Of a stretch of DNA of 41,693 nucleotides, positions 16,467-24,888 are shown in pieces. The translations under genes and the position numbers were made by a program. The notes below the pieces were generated by a model. That model was given only the letters and a program-made list of their open reading frames with translations. It was not told the DNA's origin and did no database searches. This DNA is from Myxococcales bacterium (GTDB taxonomy: Bacteria > Myxococcota_A > Polyangia > Haliangiales > Haliangiaceae), in NCBI GenBank assembly GCA_028287115.1, contig JAQBQF010000221.1:1-41693 (forward strand). Reading direction: 5' to 3'. Every line of letters begins with the position of its first letter. The first letter of the stretch is position 1.

Positions 16467-18014
16467 CTACTCGCATTTCACGATCGGCGCGAGCGGCGCG
16501 AAGTTCCAGCCGTCGGTCGGCGTCGCCGCATCTGCGTCGGTGAGCGCCTGCCCGAGCTTGGTCTGGATGTCGGCATACGTCTCGTCGAGCTTGTCGGTCG
16601 TTGCCGCCGTCGCGACGCACAGAAACTTCGAAACGCCGCAGATGTCGATCGTCTCGCATCCCGGAATCGGCGGGGCCGCAGGCTCGAGGTCGACGTCGCC
16701 GTAGAGCACGACACCGTTCACGATCACGAGTCGGACATCTTTCGGCCGCGCGGCGACGATCGCCTCGTATGGCTTCGTAGGATCTCCGGCGAACACCGCG
16801 ATGTCCGCGATGTGCCCGACCTCGAGCTTGCCGAGCTTGGCATCGAGCGCGACGGCTTGCGCGCCGTGCAAGGTGGCCATCACGACGAGATCCTTCGCAC
16901 TCAGTCGATCGCTCCAGTGTGCGTTGTCCCAGGTATCCGCGAACCGCAGCTCGTCGAGCATGTTCTGGCTGCCGCCCATCGACCAGTCAGGTCCGAGCGC
17001 GACCGTGACGCCGGCTGTTAGCGCCGCCGGAATATCGGCGGTTTGACCGTAGAGCGAGACATTCGAGTGCGGGGACCACACGAGCTTCATTCCGGCTTGC
17101 GCCATCTTGGTGAATTCGGTCGCCGTGAATGCCGTGCCATGGGTGATCGCGGTCGGCGGCGCGTACAGACATCCGTTCGGCGTCGTGATCATGCCAAGGC
17201 TTGCGAACTCGGCGAGCGCCTTCGTATCGGTGCCTTCGCCGGCGTGGATCACGTATGCGTCGGTCTTTCCGCTCGTGAAGTTCTGGCACACCGTCGAGGG
17301 ACTCGACGGCGGATACAGCGCGCTCGTCTGGAGCTTGTCCTGTCCGAGGCCGTTCTGCGCCGCATCCAGCGAGCGCGTGATCGAAGCGAAACACGCGGCG
17401 GTCGTCCCGGGGAGTCCGACGATGCTCGTCGTACCGGCGATCAAGCCCTTCAGCTCGCCCCACTTGTCGACTTCGCAGCGAAGACTCCCGGCCGGCGTCC
17501 CGTACGGCGTCTGCGCGCACCAGGCGGGCTTGCCTTGCGAATCGTTGACGAGGCACTGCTTGACGTCGAGCATCGCTTTGTAACGAGGCTCGGTCGGCCA
17601 TTGATCGTGGTCTTGATAGAGCTGCGCCGGAAGCCAATCATCGTCATCGAAGATGTCGAACAGGATGTGGTTGTGCGTATCGATCAGACCCGGCGCGATG
17701 ATGCCGTTGGTCGCGATCATCGTGGCACCGGTGGCACCGGGCTTGGATTCGCACGCCGTGCCCGCCTCGACGCACGTGATCAGGTTCTGCTCGACGAGCA
17801 CCTCTCCTTCGAACGACAGCTCCGGCGTGACAACGGCTCCGCGAAGCAGGATCCGGTCCATCGCCGCGAACTGATTCGTCCCTGCGTCCGGATCCGGAGC
17901 CGGATCCGGCGTGTGATTCGAGCTGCAGCTCGAGAGAACCACGATGGCGAGCGCGCATCTCGTCGAGGACAAGGAGCCACGGTAACCGCTCGGCTGCGCT
18001 GCCGTCCAGATCAA
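16467..18014 (-). CDS. Lipoprotein amidohydrolase
   Basis: A 515-residue metal-dependent hydrolase of the amidohydrolase superfamily, apparently exported. The first start (TTG) gives a long N-region; a TTG at 17972 would give a tidier signal MSSTRCALAIVVLSSC. In either case the lipobox Cys is Cys30 of the long form. Metal ligands: His114/His116 in IDTHNH, His257 in VIHAGEG, His292 in AITHGTA and Asp343 in LGPDWSMGG. These match the mononuclear cytosine-deaminase/ATZ-TRZ-like subgroup. The C-terminal region closes the beta-sandwich (GHIADIAVFAGD, VRLVIVNGVVLYGDVDLE) and then adds about 60 residues with three Cys. An outer-surface deaminase or hydrolase is predicted; substrate unknown. Confidence 0.88.
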   Translation of the reverse strand: MIWTAAQPSGYRGSLSSTRCALAIVVLSSCSSNHTPDPAPDPDAGTNQFAAMDRILLRGAVVTPELSFEGEVLVEQNLITCVEAGTACESKPGATGATMIATNGIIAPGLIDTHNHILFDIFDDDDWLPAQLYQDHDQWPTEPRYKAMLDVKQCLVNDSQGKPAWCAQTPYGTPAGSLRCEVDKWGELKGLIAGTTSIVGLPGTTAACFASITRSLDAAQNGLGQDKLQTSALYPPSSPSTVCQNFTSGKTDAYVIHAGEGTDTKALAEFASLGMITTPNGCLYAPPTAITHGTAFTATEFTKMAQAGMKLVWSPHSNVSLYGQTADIPAALTAGVTVALGPDWSMGGSQNMLDELRFADTWDNAHWSDRLSAKDLVVMATLHGAQAVALDAKLGKLEVGHIADIAVFAGDPTKPYEAIVAARPKDVRLVIVNGVVLYGDVDLEPAAPPIPGCETIDICGVSKFLCVATAATTDKLDETYADIQTKLGQALTDADAATPTDGWNFAPLAPIVKCE

Positions 18015-18096
18015 CCCGGCGGCTCGGGGAAACTGCGCGAATTCAGCGCTTTGGGCTTGTCGACGGAGCCCCGTGATTTGCTAGGGTAACGTCGCT

Positions 18097-18819
18097 GTGG
18101 GCCGCGCCTTCGAAAAACGTAAGACGACCATCTTCGCGCGCATGGACCGCGTCGCGAAGCAATTCACGAAGATCGGCAAGGACATCGCGATCGCTGTCAA
18201 GAACGGCTCGACGAGCCCCGACGGCAACCCGGCATTGCGCCGCGCGCTGCAGAACGCGCGCGCCGTCAACATGCCGAAGGACAAGGTCGAGGCCGCGATC
18301 AAGAAGGCCAGCGGTCAAGGCGCGGCCAATTACGACATCATCATTTATGAAGGCTACGGTCCCCATGGCATCGCGATGGTCGTCGAGGCCGCGACGGACA
18401 ACGTGACCCGCACGGTCGCGAACGTCCGCCGGCACTTCAAGGACTACGGCGGCAACTTCGGCACGACCGGGAGCGTCGCGTTCATGTTCCAGCGCCAGGG
18501 CGTGTTTCGCCTCAGCCCCGAAGGCATCGACGAGGACAACCTCGAGCTCGAGCTGATCGACCACGGCCTCGTCGCGCTCGAGCACGGAGAGAGTGACAAG
18601 GGCGACAAGCAGCTCGTCGTGCGCTGCGCGTTCGCCGACTTCGGCGGCATGCAAGCGGCACTCGAGAGTCGCAAGTTGACCGTGATCTCGACGGAATCCG
18701 ACTACGTCGCTCAGACCCTGACGGAGCTCCCCGAAGACAAAGCGAATCAGGTGATGGAGCTCGTCGCGGCACTCGAAGGCGACGACGATATCCAGAACGT
18801 CTACACGAACCTCGGCTAA
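18097..18819 (+). CDS. YebC/PmpR family protein (TACO1-like)
   Basis: A 240-residue cytosolic protein from a GTG, starting GRAFEKRKTTIFARMDRVAKQFTKIGKDI; it fits the length and layout of the YebC family. Conserved segments include GNPALRRALQNARAVNMPKDKVEAAIKKA, YEGYGPHGIAMVVEAATDNVTRT and GSVAFMFQRQGVF. Some members were described as transcription regulators. Others, like mitochondrial TACO1 and bacterial YebC, help ribosomes through proline-rich or stalling sequences. The N-terminus has GRAFEKRK instead of the commoner GHSKWANIKHRK, which marks the YeeN/YebC2-type branch. It stands alone, convergent with the thioesterase. Confidence 0.93.
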   Translation: MGRAFEKRKTTIFARMDRVAKQFTKIGKDIAIAVKNGSTSPDGNPALRRALQNARAVNMPKDKVEAAIKKASGQGAANYDIIIYEGYGPHGIAMVVEAATDNVTRTVANVRRHFKDYGGNFGTTGSVAFMFQRQGVFRLSPEGIDEDNLELELIDHGLVALEHGESDKGDKQLVVRCAFADFGGMQAALESRKLTVISTESDYVAQTLTELPEDKANQVMELVAALEGDDDIQNVYTNLG

Positions 18820-18852
18820 CGTCCGATCGCTGCCGCCGAGGCGAAGCTGCCG

Positions 18853-18873
18853 ATCGAGATCAGATCTCTCGAT
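18853..18873. terminator. Inverted repeat between convergent genes
   Basis: Seven-base arms ATCGAGA and TCTCGAT around a seven-base loop lie midway between the stops of yebC (plus) and the thioesterase (minus). There is no T-run on either side, so it is not a classical intrinsic terminator. Position is the main argument for a bidirectional termination or stability role. Confidence 0.3.
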
Positions 18874-18894
18874 GTCGCCGCGGGCTAGCGATGG

Positions 18895-19326
18895 CTACGG
18901 ACGCGCGATCGCGGAGAACGCAGCCCGGAGCGCTGCCGGAATCGGCGTCGCCTTGCGCGTGGTGCGCTCGACGAACACGTGCACGAAGTGGCCGTGCGCT
19001 GCGGCGCGCTCATCCTTGTCATCGAAGATCGCGATGCCGTACGTGACCGCTCGATTGCCTAGGTGATCGACACGCACGCCCGCGCGCAGCAGCTGCGGAA
19101 ACGCGAGCGGGGCGTGATACGCGCATTTGCTCTCGACGACCAGCCCGATGACTTCGCCGTTCACGATGTCGAGCTGACCGCGCTCGATCAGGAACTGGTT
19201 CGCGGCCGTGTCGAAGAAGCTGTAGTACGCGACGTTGTTGATGTGGCCGTAGATGTCGTTGTCCATCCAACGCGTCGTGATCGTCGTGCGATACGGGTAC
19301 GCGTCGATCGCCGGGCGCTCGGTCAC
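18895..19326 (-). CDS. Acyl-CoA thioesterase of the 4HBT hot-dog family
   Basis: A 143-residue hot-dog-fold protein. The signature TRWMDNDIYGHINNVAYYSFFDTA contains the catalytic-type Asp and the GHINN turn of 4-hydroxybenzoyl-CoA thioesterases. LVVESKCAYHAPLAFPQLL and HFVHVFVERTTRKATPIP match the substrate-tunnel strands and the C-terminal part. It hydrolyses acyl- or aroyl-CoA esters, acting as a tetramer in the cytosol; the acyl group is unknown. Its GTG start overlaps the stop of the upstream histone H1-like gene (GTGA), so the two are translationally coupled, an odd pairing. Confidence 0.9.
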   Translation of the reverse strand: MTERPAIDAYPYRTTITTRWMDNDIYGHINNVAYYSFFDTAANQFLIERGQLDIVNGEVIGLVVESKCAYHAPLAFPQLLRAGVRVDHLGNRAVTYGIAIFDDKDERAAAHGHFVHVFVERTTRKATPIPAALRAAFSAIARP

Positions 19327-19646
19327 GGATTCGAATCGTCGCGCTCGGCGAGGATGTCGCGCGTCATGATCTCGATCGCCGGCTGTGGCGAAACGGCGGG
19401 CTTGGCCTTCTTGCGCCCGGGCTTGCGTCCCGTCACGCGCGAGAAGAAGTTGCCCATGCCGGCTTTCAGCCGGGCGAGTGCACCCTGTTTTTTCGTAACC
19501 TTCTTCGGCCGCTTCGCCGCCCGCTTGTTCGCGGCCTTCGGTGCGGCCTTGAGCTTGCTGGGTGCCTTACGGCCCGCGGGTTTCGAAGCCTTGGGTACGG
19601 CCTTCTTGGCCTTGGACTTGGTCGAGCTCGCACGCGGCTTCGGCAT
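19323..19646 (-). CDS. Histone H1-like basic protein
   Basis: A 107-residue, very basic protein if started at the ATG giving MPKPRASSTKSKAKKAVPKA. The first ~60 residues are Lys/Ala/Pro/Arg repeats (SKPAGRKAPSKLKAAPKAANKRAAKRPKK), and the rest has a short helix (GALARLKAGMGNFFSRVTGRKPG) and ends IMTRDILAERDDSNP. Proteins of this class bind DNA non-specifically and may compact the nucleoid; several are known in myxobacteria (for example Hc1/H1-like tails). No signal peptide. The stop overlaps the thioesterase start by four bases. The upstream frame to 19727 has no protein-like content. Confidence 0.7.
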   Translation of the reverse strand: MPKPRASSTKSKAKKAVPKASKPAGRKAPSKLKAAPKAANKRAAKRPKKVTKKQGALARLKAGMGNFFSRVTGRKPGRKKAKPAVSPQPAIEIMTRDILAERDDSNP

Positions 19647-19737
19647 GGCAGCGAGTATATCCGGTGAGCCATCCAAAGTCCGATCAGGGGACCGCGCACA
19701 CGCGCTGAGGTACGTCGGTTGCACCAACGCTGTGACG

Positions 19738-21585
19738 ATGCAGGCGGCGAAGATTCACGACTACGGCCTGATCGGAGACGGCCGCTCGGCCGCGCTGATC
19801 TCCAGGCACGGCTCGCTCGACTGGCTCTGCTGGCAGCGCTTCGATAGCGCGCCGATCTTCTCGCATCTCCTCGACGAGACCGGCAGTCGGTGGTCGATGT
19901 GTCCGACGAAACCGGCCCGCTGTGCGCGCCAATATGTCGAACACACGAACGTGCTCGAGACCGCATTCGTGACGGCGGATGGGCGTGCGCTGCTGATCGA
20001 CGCGATGACGATCGCATCGGAAGCCGACAAGCGACGCATGCTCGTTCCGGATCACGAGCTCGTGCGACGGGTAACGTGTATCGAAGGCGAGGTCGAGATC
20101 GAGGCCAGGATCGATCCGCGGCCCGATTTCGGCCGAGCCCGATCGAAGATCTTGCACCTCGGAGAGCTCGGCATTCGCTGGGAGATCGGGACTCAGCTCC
20201 TCACGTTGCGCGCCGACGTTCCGCTCGTCCTCGGATCCGATGGCGTCGTGACCGCGCGCATGCGCGTACGCACCGGCGAAGCGTTCAGCTTCTCGTTGAC
20301 GTTCGATGAAGAAGCGCCCGCCGTGTTGCCTCCCCTCGGATCCTCGCTCCACGAACGGATCGAGAGAACGATCGCGTGGTGGCGCGCCTGGATCGCCCGC
20401 GCCCACTTTGACGGGCCGTACCGCGACTCGGTGTTGCGCAGTGCACTCGCGCTCAAGCTGATGTCGTTTGCGCCCTCAGGCGCGATCATCGCGGCGCCCA
20501 CGACCTCGTTACCGGAAGCCTTGGGCGGCAATCACAACTGGGACTATCGCTATTGCTGGCTTCGCGACGCCTCGTTCACCGCGCGTGCGTTCCTCGATCT
20601 CGGTTATATCGAGGAAGCTCAAGCATTCGGGAGCTGGCTCGTCCAGGCGACCCGCCTGACGAGCCCGCAGCTTCAGGTGCTCTATGACGTCTACGGCAAC
20701 GGTCCGCACCGCGAGCACGAAGTGCCGTCGGTGAGCGGCTACAGGAGCTCGCGCCCGGTCCGGATCGGCAACGCCGCGTCGATGCAGCTCCAGCTCGACA
20801 TGTACGGCGAAGTCATCGATGCGGCCTCTCAGCTCGTTCGCGTGACCGGGATTCTCGATCGCGACTCGAAGCAAGTGCTGCGCGACTACGGTCGCTACGT
20901 CTCCGAGAACTGGTCGCGACCAGACCGCGGCATCTGGGAGCCGCGCGAAGCGCCGAGGCCGCACACGCACTCGCGCCTCATGTGCTGGGTCGCGCTCGAG
21001 CGTCTGATCGGACTCCACCAGGAGGGCCGGCTCGACCGCGTCGACGTCTCCGCCCTCGCCCAACAACGCGATGCGATTCGTGTCGACATCGAACAGCGAG
21101 CGTTCGATCCGGTCCGAGGCTGCTACATGGGCGCGCTCGGGTGCGGCGAGCTCGATGCGAGCGTGTTGCTGATGTCCTGGTATCACTTCCATCCCGGCGA
21201 CTCGCCGCGCATGCGTTCGACGTACGCGCGAATCTGCGAGCGACTCGGCGCGGGCCGCGGCTTGCTCTATCGCTACGAGCGCAGCTTCCAGAAGAACGAA
21301 GGCGCGTTCTGGATCTGCAGCTTCTGGGCCGTCGAGCATCTCGTGCGTGGCGGAGGCAGCTTCGAGGACGCGATCGAGATGTTCGATGCGGCGCGCCGCT
21401 ATGGAAGTGACCTTGGCCTGATGGCGGAAGAGGTCGATCCCAAGACCGGCGATGGGCTCGGCAACTTCCCGCAGGCATACACGCACGTCGGGCTGATCAG
21501 TGCAGCGCTGTCGCTGGCCGAACGCCATCACGCCGCGCTTCCACTCCGCGGTCCGTCGCGCTCGGCGCGAGAGGTCGCGCGATGA
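19738..21585 (+). CDS. GH15 glucoamylase/trehalase-like glycoside hydrolase
   Basis: A 615-residue cytosolic enzyme of the bacterial glycoside hydrolase family 15. It starts AAKIHDYGLIGDGRSAALISRHGSLDWLCWQRFDSAPIF, the standard N-terminal super-sandwich opening. The (alpha/alpha)6 barrel has GGNHNWDYRYCWLRDASFTARA. The proposed general acid is Glu401 in GIWEPRE and the general base Glu564 or Glu565 in LMAEEVDP, followed by GNFPQAYTHVGLI. Characterised relatives hydrolyse trehalose or short alpha-glucans to glucose. No signal peptide. The start was placed at ATG 19738 (a GTG two codons earlier is possible), since the frame upstream is antisense to the H1-like gene. Its stop overlaps the next start in ATGA. 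Confidence 0.93.
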   Translation: MQAAKIHDYGLIGDGRSAALISRHGSLDWLCWQRFDSAPIFSHLLDETGSRWSMCPTKPARCARQYVEHTNVLETAFVTADGRALLIDAMTIASEADKRRMLVPDHELVRRVTCIEGEVEIEARIDPRPDFGRARSKILHLGELGIRWEIGTQLLTLRADVPLVLGSDGVVTARMRVRTGEAFSFSLTFDEEAPAVLPPLGSSLHERIERTIAWWRAWIARAHFDGPYRDSVLRSALALKLMSFAPSGAIIAAPTTSLPEALGGNHNWDYRYCWLRDASFTARAFLDLGYIEEAQAFGSWLVQATRLTSPQLQVLYDVYGNGPHREHEVPSVSGYRSSRPVRIGNAASMQLQLDMYGEVIDAASQLVRVTGILDRDSKQVLRDYGRYVSENWSRPDRGIWEPREAPRPHTHSRLMCWVALERLIGLHQEGRLDRVDVSALAQQRDAIRVDIEQRAFDPVRGCYMGALGCGELDASVLLMSWYHFHPGDSPRMRSTYARICERLGAGRGLLYRYERSFQKNEGAFWICSFWAVEHLVRGGGSFEDAIEMFDAARRYGSDLGLMAEEVDPKTGDGLGNFPQAYTHVGLISAALSLAERHHAALPLRGPSRSAREVAR

Positions 21586-22055
21586 ATTGGTCGAGCTGGA
21601 TCGTCTGGGGATTCGCGAGCACGATCCTGCTCACGACGTTGATGGCCGGCTCTCAGGGCCTTGGCCTGACCCGCATGAACATCCCGTATCTCCTCGGCAC
21701 GATGGTCACGCCCGACCGCGACCGCGCGAAGGTGATCGGCATCGTGGTGCACATGTTGAACGGCTGGGTGTTCTCGCTGCTCTACGTCGCGATCTTTCAA
21801 GTCTGGGGAGCGGCATGGTGGAAGGGCGCCGTGATCGGCCTCGTGCACGCGCTGTTCGTGCTCACCGTTGGGATGCCGGCCATGCCCGGCCTTCACCCGC
21901 GGATGGCCAGCGAACGGCGCGGACCGACCGTCGTGCGCCAGCTCGAGCCACCGGGATTCCTGGCACTTCACTATGGAGTGCGCACGCCGATCTCCGTCAT
22001 CGTCGGGCACCTCCTGTTTGGCATCGTGCTCGGCGCGTTCTATGTCCCACGATGA
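21582..22055 (+). CDS. Four-helix integral membrane protein, unknown function
   Basis: A 157-residue inner-membrane protein. Hydrophobic segments: IVWGFASTILLTTLMAGS (about 7-24), VIGIVVHMLNGWVFSLLYVAIF (50-72), GAVIGLVHALFVLTVGMPA (81-99) and ISVIVGHLLFGIVLGAFYV (137-155). Between the last two is a polar stretch with GLHPRMASERRG and LALHYG. The His-containing helices (VVHMLN, LVHALF, IVGHLL) could bind a metal or lipid, but I know no function. It overlaps the GH15 gene by four bases and the following frame by a few, so all are translated together. Confidence 0.75.
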   Translation: MNWSSWIVWGFASTILLTTLMAGSQGLGLTRMNIPYLLGTMVTPDRDRAKVIGIVVHMLNGWVFSLLYVAIFQVWGAAWWKGAVIGLVHALFVLTVGMPAMPGLHPRMASERRGPTVVRQLEPPGFLALHYGVRTPISVIVGHLLFGIVLGAFYVPR

Positions 22056-22105
22056 TGGCGCGACCGGCCTTCCATCCCCGGCGCAGCCGACGCATTCTCC
22101 CCCGA

Positions 22106-24004
22106 ATGCGGGACGCAAGGCTTGGCGCAGTGTTGGCGATGGTGCTCGTGCTGACGGCGTGCAAGCCGAAGCCGGACTCGCAAGCAGATTGTCTGGCGTT
22201 GCCGGGCGCGAATCGCTCGAATCTGGTCTCCGATCCGAACGGTGGCGGCCTTTACTGGTTCGAGCCCGTCTACAGCTACAGCTACGACGCCGAGCTACGC
22301 GGCTACAAGAAGCTGGTCCGCTACGATCTCGAGACCAAGCGGGTCGAGACCGTCCAGGACCACGTCGAAGCACCGATTCGGTTCATCGGCAGCAACCTGC
22401 TCGTCAGGAGAGTCACGGATCACACGTGGCTCGCGCTCGTGAATCGAGACGGCGTGATCCAATCGCTGACGCCGGATTTTCTCGGGGTTCTCGATTTCGA
22501 GCTGATCGACCGGCACACCATCGCGCTACTCGCCGATGGTGATGGACCTCGCGCCGTGTATACGCTCGATCTCGATCGTCCGCGGCCGCACCATCTGATC
22601 GATGCCACGAGCCTGCTCAGCACGTCGCACGGAAAGGTCTTCGTGATGGCGGGCCACGAGACGATCGGGATCGATCCGGCCACCGGCAAACGCGACCCGG
22701 TCGTCCTCGACAAGCCATTCGTCGCGCAAGGCGACGACGCCTGGTACGTCTCGGATTCCACCGTGCACGCCCGTTCGTTGTCGTCGGGACAAGAGCGAAT
22801 CGCGGTTCCGACGAAGCTGCCGTGGAAGCTCGTCTACGAGGCAGACGTCGTGCTCGCGCGAACCTCGCCGGAGCGCATTCCCTCGCACGCGTCGCTGCTG
22901 AGATCCGGCGCTGTCATTCCGTTGCCGCTGATTCGCGGTGGCAGCTCGATCCTCGAGGCGACGATCCAAGGCGACCAGACCTGGGCTCTGATCGGCCACA
23001 ACACGGCCAACTACAACGGCGATCTTGCTGATCGCTCCTCGGAGACAGAGGTGTGTCGGTTGCCGAACGCGAATGATCTGTGGCTCGAGACCCGTGCGGT
23101 GCCGAAGCGATTTCTAACCAAGCGAGCCGAGGTATTTGCGGCTCTTCAAAAGATCTCGCCGCGCGCGACGCTTCAGCTCCTCGACAACACCGGCTATCCC
23201 ACGACGGTCTATATCGAGCTGGCCGAGCCCGGCGGGGACGATCTCGCGCTGATGCGAGCGCGGGTCCGTGACGTTCATCGGCGCGTCTCGTCGATTCTCG
23301 AAGAACGCGAGATCAGAACTTTCGTGCGGTTCTCGGATCAGAAGTCCGCGATGTATCGGTGGCGGCGCTATCGCCTCTCGGACCGGCCCGCTGCAGGCAT
23401 GGGAAACGTGTTCATGACGGACGCCGCCGACTTCGAGGTCGAGCTTCGAAACTTGAAGACCTCGAGAGTCGGCACGCACATCCTGTGCTCGGGCGACCTC
23501 GTCAACACGCACGAGCGCACGCTCGAGAACCTCGAGGTTCAATGCATCACCGGAGATCGCAAACGGCGGATCCTCGTGCCGCCTCTCGACGGGCTCGCGA
23601 CCTATCACTTCGCGCATACACTCGACGCGCAGCCGGAGGACCAACCGGGTTTCCAGGTATTCCGGGGCCGCGAACCCATCGAGACCCGAGACGCGGCGTT
23701 CGAAGCACGGATGCATAGGATCTACGACATCGGTACTGCGATGTACGCGGACTCGCAGCTCGCGATCCAGGAATACAACCTGACAGACGACGCGTTGCAT
23801 TTCGTTCTCGACGCGCCAATCGGCTTCGACAAGGAGCCGGAGGACGTTCGCGCAAAGATCGTCGCGAAGGCGTATCGCCAGTTCGAGACGCTTCGCGATC
23901 CCTCTTGGTTCAATGACGACTTGCCACTCACGTTGCGGATCGAAGTCACGGGCAGCTCGGTGTCGTATGACTTCGACGGCACGCGCCTGAGTCTCGTGGA
24001 ATAG
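22106..24004 (+). CDS. Large lipoprotein with beta-propeller-like N-terminal half
   Basis: A 632-residue exported protein. The start MRDARLGAVLAMVLVLTACKP gives a compact lipoprotein signal with Cys19; ATGs at 22052/22055 overlapping the previous gene would add an unlikely basic leader. The N-terminal half repeats a pattern of short strands and turns (KKLVRYDLETKRVETVQD, NRDGVIQSLTPDF, AVYTLDLDRPRPHHL, IGIDPATGKRDPVVLD, WYVSDSTVHARSL), as in WD/TolB-type propellers reading out values. The C-terminal half has two similar beta-sandwich-like regions (TTVYIELAEPGGDDLALMRARVRDVH...; FEVELRNLKTSRVGTHILCSGDL) and no named domain. Outer-membrane or periplasmic, function unknown. Confidence 0.75.
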   Translation: MRDARLGAVLAMVLVLTACKPKPDSQADCLALPGANRSNLVSDPNGGGLYWFEPVYSYSYDAELRGYKKLVRYDLETKRVETVQDHVEAPIRFIGSNLLVRRVTDHTWLALVNRDGVIQSLTPDFLGVLDFELIDRHTIALLADGDGPRAVYTLDLDRPRPHHLIDATSLLSTSHGKVFVMAGHETIGIDPATGKRDPVVLDKPFVAQGDDAWYVSDSTVHARSLSSGQERIAVPTKLPWKLVYEADVVLARTSPERIPSHASLLRSGAVIPLPLIRGGSSILEATIQGDQTWALIGHNTANYNGDLADRSSETEVCRLPNANDLWLETRAVPKRFLTKRAEVFAALQKISPRATLQLLDNTGYPTTVYIELAEPGGDDLALMRARVRDVHRRVSSILEEREIRTFVRFSDQKSAMYRWRRYRLSDRPAAGMGNVFMTDAADFEVELRNLKTSRVGTHILCSGDLVNTHERTLENLEVQCITGDRKRRILVPPLDGLATYHFAHTLDAQPEDQPGFQVFRGREPIETRDAAFEARMHRIYDIGTAMYADSQLAIQEYNLTDDALHFVLDAPIGFDKEPEDVRAKIVAKAYRQFETLRDPSWFNDDLPLTLRIEVTGSSVSYDFDGTRLSLVE

Positions 24005-24129
24005 ATCCGCCGCGAGCCGGCTTGCGAGATTCCGCGGACACGCTCGCCGTGTCACGGCGGCGACGCGACTCCGAAGCCCGCGCAGCCATTGAGGACCATG
24101 CCGGCGCGTGCCTTGCAAAATCTCCGCGC

Positions 24130-24888
24130 ATGGATCTGTTACGCCCCGCGCACGCGCATTCCCGATGGCCCTTCGTGGTGGTCTCGGCGCTCGCCGCGAG
24201 TATTGGCCTCAACGCCGGTTTGCTCGGCGTGCTCGCGCTCACGTCGAGGCCCGCTGCGCTGCCGTTCGAGTCGCCACCGCGCGTGCAGGTTGCGCCGATG
24301 CCCGTTCCAATCATGGTCGCGATGCCTCGCGCGGCAACGCCGTGCAAGGCCGCGGTCGATAGTGATCCGGATCCGGCGCGCTGGACGATCGGAACCGATC
24401 ATGTCGGTCCGTTTTCGGCATGCGCCACGTACACGCTGGATGCCGTGCGCGACTTGGTCCCAGCGCTCACCGTGACGGCCGAACCCTTCGACCAGGACAT
24501 CACGCACTCGATCATCCACATCGCGCATGACGGGAAGCCACTGCTCACGATCGGACCGCGGATCAATAACAACACCGACCTGACGATCACGATCGAGAGC
24601 CGCGAGATCGCGACGCCATGGGGCGTCCGGGTCGGAGACCGCGTTCGCGACGGACTCTCGCGATATCGCGATCTCCACTGCTACTACGGTGCCGCCGAGG
24701 GCGAGGAGAATCTGTGGTGCTCGCGCGGTGCGGGTGTCGAGCGCGTGGAAGACGGCACCAGCTACGATCTCGAGGTCGCACCGGTGGACCGCGCGATGCT
24801 CGCGAGCTCGAACGGAGACATTAGCGTCAAGGACGTGGCGCACATCCGGATCAAGACGATCAGCTGGATCTCTCGCGCCGCTGACTAG
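24130..24888 (+). CDS. Single-TM exported-domain protein
   Basis: A 252-residue protein starting MDLLRPAHAHSR with a membrane anchor (WPFVVVSALAASIGLNAGLLGVLAL, about 13-37), a Pro-rich spacer, then a periplasmic domain (about 75-250) with strands SIIHIAHDGKPLLTIGPRI, DLTITIESREIATPWGVRVGDRVRD and LHCYYGAAEGEENLWCSRG. The core resembles the DUF1131-type lipoprotein fold of enterobacteria in its order of motifs (variable name-value, 'G-x-R-V-G-D'), but I am not certain of the relation. Three or four Cys suggest disulfides. Last gene of the GH15 run; its stop shares a CTAG with the convergent kinase gene. Confidence 0.66.
   Translation: MDLLRPAHAHSRWPFVVVSALAASIGLNAGLLGVLALTSRPAALPFESPPRVQVAPMPVPIMVAMPRAATPCKAAVDSDPDPARWTIGTDHVGPFSACATYTLDAVRDLVPALTVTAEPFDQDITHSIIHIAHDGKPLLTIGPRINNNTDLTITIESREIATPWGVRVGDRVRDGLSRYRDLHCYYGAAEGEENLWCSRGAGVERVEDGTSYDLEVAPVDRAMLASSNGDISVKDVAHIRIKTISWISRAAD

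Noticed and set aside
19323..19340. GATTCGAATC-like tRNA T-loop
   Set aside because: No acceptor or anticodon stem around it; lies within a coding overlap.
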